Shown: positions 32,053 through 33,323 of the stretch, one piece after another
How positions within the stretch are numbered: the first letter of the stretch is position 1
Layout: every line of letters starts with the position of its first letter
Source of the DNA: Paenibacillus sp. Soil766
GTDB taxonomy: Bacteria; Bacillota; Bacilli; Paenibacillales; NBRC-103111
DNA length: 33,323 nucleotides
Direction: 5' to 3'
Assembly: GCF_001428105.1 (NCBI RefSeq)
Contig: NZ_LMSJ01000036.1
Coordinates: forward strand, 1-33,323
The notes under the pieces: model-generated
Told to the model about the DNA's origin: nothing
The model's input: the letters and a program-made list of their open reading frames with translations, nothing else
Databases searched by the model: none
Position numbers and translations under genes: made by a program

Positions 32053-32862
32053 CTAAATCCCTGGAATCGGGATACGTTTATGCTCCGTTTTCATGTACTG
32101 CTTCTCCAGCTTATCTTGCACAGCTGGATCGATTTGCTTGCCTTCGAGGTAGTCGCTGTTATCACCGTAGGTGATACCGAGCTCGTCCTCGTCGGTTTGC
32201 CCATCCCAAAGCCCGGCTGTCGGGGCTTTGTCCAGCACGCTTTGCGGCACGCCGATCTTCGCCGCTAGTGAACGCACTTGCCGCTTATTCAGCGTGCTCA
32301 GCGGCGTAATGTCAACGGCACCGTCACCGTACTTCGTGAAGAAGCCGGTGATCGCTTCAGAGGCATGATCCGTGCCTACGACGATCAAGCCCAGCTCGAA
32401 AGCCAAGGCATACTGCATGACCATGCGTGTACGCGCCTTGATGTTGCCTTTGCCGCCACGGCTCACGTGCTGGTGCACGCCGATATGCTTGAGTCCGTAC
32501 TCGACTTCGATGGCAATCTCGTCGACGGACTCTTCGATGTTGTTCTCGATTTGATATTTCAAATCGAAGGCTTTCGCTACAGCGTAGCTATCCTCGATGT
32601 CGACTTGCTGCCCATAAGGCTGGAACACGCCGACGGTTTTGTATTCTTTGCCTTTTTCCGCTGTCAGCTCGTCTGTAGCTTGCTTACATAGCCCTGCCGC
32701 TACCGCACTGTCAATACCGCCGCTGATCGCGATCAGCAGGCCGTTCGCGTGCGCGCCAAGCACGTAATTTTTCAGGAAATCCACACGTTTACGGATCTCT
32801 TCGTCAATATCAATTTCAGGTTTAACGCCAAGTTTCGCGATGATTTCTGTTTGCAAGCTCAT
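32053..32862 (-). CDS. nadE: Ammonia-dependent NAD(+) synthetase
   Basis: NadE amidates deamido-NAD to NAD using ATP and ammonia, the last step of NAD synthesis. It has 269 residues from the ATG at 32862, which has GGTGGAG about 6 nt upstream; a GTG four codons earlier overlaps that site. The ATP pyrophosphatase loop is AISGGIDSAV (SGGIDS about 47-52). GTDHASEAITGFFTKYGDGA (deamido-NAD binding) and the C-terminal EHKRIPIPG are also present. There is no N-terminal glutaminase domain, so it is the short, ammonia-dependent form. It is monocistronic, with a terminator after it. The hairpin array begins about 115 bp upstream. Confidence 0.97.
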   Translation of the reverse strand: MSLQTEIIAKLGVKPEIDIDEEIRKRVDFLKNYVLGAHANGLLIAISGGIDSAVAAGLCKQATDELTAEKGKEYKTVGVFQPYGQQVDIEDSYAVAKAFDLKYQIENNIEESVDEIAIEVEYGLKHIGVHQHVSRGGKGNIKARTRMVMQYALAFELGLIVVGTDHASEAITGFFTKYGDGAVDITPLSTLNKRQVRSLAAKIGVPQSVLDKAPTAGLWDGQTDEDELGITYGDNSDYLEGKQIDPAVQDKLEKQYMKTEHKRIPIPGI

Positions 32863-32978
32863 GCAACTCTCCACCTTTTATCTAAATTTTGGAATAATGC
32901 CTTCTTTAAGCATTAGTATAGACTTATAGCCTTTAAATTTCAAAGTGTAATCCACGGTCCCACCGAAAATTGGCGACA

Positions 32979-33323
32979 GGGCTTTCGCAGTCCGTAAGTC
33001 GATTTTTTCGACTTGCGTTAACGAGACCTGGGCTTTCGCACTCCGTAAGTCGATTTTTTCGACTTGCGGGAGCGGGACCTGGGCTTTCGCAGTCCGTAAG
33101 TCGATTTTTTCGACTTGCGGGAGCGGGACCTGGGCTTTCGCAGTCTGTAAGTCGATTTTTTCGACTTGCGGGAGCGTGAACTGGGCTTTCGCACTCTCTA
33201 AGTCGATTTTTTCGACTTGCGGGAGCGGGACCTGGGCTTTCGCAGTCTGTAAGTCGATTTTTTCGACTTGCGGGAGCGAGACCTGGGCTTTCGCAGTCCG
33301 TAAGTCGATTTTTTCGACTTGCG
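32979..33323. repeat. Tandem array of 51-bp hairpin units
   Basis: Six complete 51-bp units start at 32979, 33030, 33081, 33132, 33183 and 33234, and a seventh (from 33285) is cut by the window edge. Each contains TAAGTCGATTTTTTCGACTT, which folds into a stem with a T5 loop; in most units the stem extends to about 11 bp with outer CCG/CGG pairs. The core from TAAGTCGA to CTTGCG is identical in all seven, whereas bases outside it vary. The plus strand is open in one frame because 51 is a multiple of 3, but no start signal precedes it. Confidence 0.95.

Noticed and set aside
32970..33179. Open frame of repeated 17-residue units in the hairpin array
   Set aside because: The 51-bp period keeps any stop-free frame open. 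No start signal was seen, and a hairpin core conserved at all positions is not explained by coding.
32979..33323. CRISPR array
   Set aside because: Units are directly adjacent 51-bp repeats with no unique spacers, and no cas genes are present.
1..33323. Riboswitches and tRNA genes
   Set aside because: Leaders of queG, folE, nadE and the importer operon are too short or show no recognisable conserved core, and no tRNA-like cloverleaf with a TTCRA arm was noticed; a covariance-model search would be needed to exclude divergent ones.

Overview
The window looks like a chromosomal segment from a Paenibacillus-type, endospore-forming member of the Bacillota. The reasons are a GerA/GerB/GerC spore-germinant receptor operon, a YesM/YesN two-component system next to an LplA/LplB/LplC-type sugar importer with no ATPase gene, YneF, a BlaI/BlaR-like pair, strong AGGAGG ribosome-binding sites and CcpA (cre) operator sequences. 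No rRNA, tRNA, phage or plasmid genes were seen. The species name is an inference from gene content.

Layout. 1-2450: an IclR-type regulator (minus) diverges from a membrane-anchored alpha/beta hydrolase (plus); a cre-like site sits inside the spacer of the hydrolase promoter. 2450-3330: a gene-free repeat zone with a (GGGTT)n tract, short dispersed repeats and a GC-rich minisatellite. 3333-7458: a minus-strand housekeeping run of dgt, folE, yneF, an HD-GYP-like protein and an O6-methylguanine-DNA methyltransferase. 7556-9027: a decayed IS607-type element keeping an apparently intact TnpB and a likely omega-RNA scaffold, with only a frameshifted C-terminal stub of its serine recombinase. 9028-11975: queG, a type I signal peptidase, an Ntdp/DUF402 protein and a GNAT acetyltransferase, all minus.

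12286-16364: a three-gene ger operon with ATGA overlaps, then a small unknown gene. 16515-20303: Mn-type sodA, a DUF805 protein, a Crp/Fnr regulator, mutY and an unknown membrane protein. 20304-22513: an acpS gene and a YdhF/YcsN-like aldo-keto reductase, each next to short intergenic repeats. 22514-29773: a five-gene minus-strand module with two permeases, a solute-binding lipoprotein, a sensor kinase and an AraC-type response regulator, which probably imports and senses an oligosaccharide. 30045-31888: a BlaI-type repressor with two near-identical palindromic operators and an M56 peptidase with a 13-residue Ala/Pro repeat tail. 32053-32862: nadE. 32979 to the end: a tandem array of 51-bp units, each holding an invariant hairpin, continuing past the window edge.

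The most unusual items are the 51-bp hairpin array, the orphan TnpB with its likely guide RNA, the BlaI/M56 pair without a penicillin-sensor domain, and the repeat-rich gap between the hydrolase and dgt. No complete multi-gene defence or biosynthetic system is evident.
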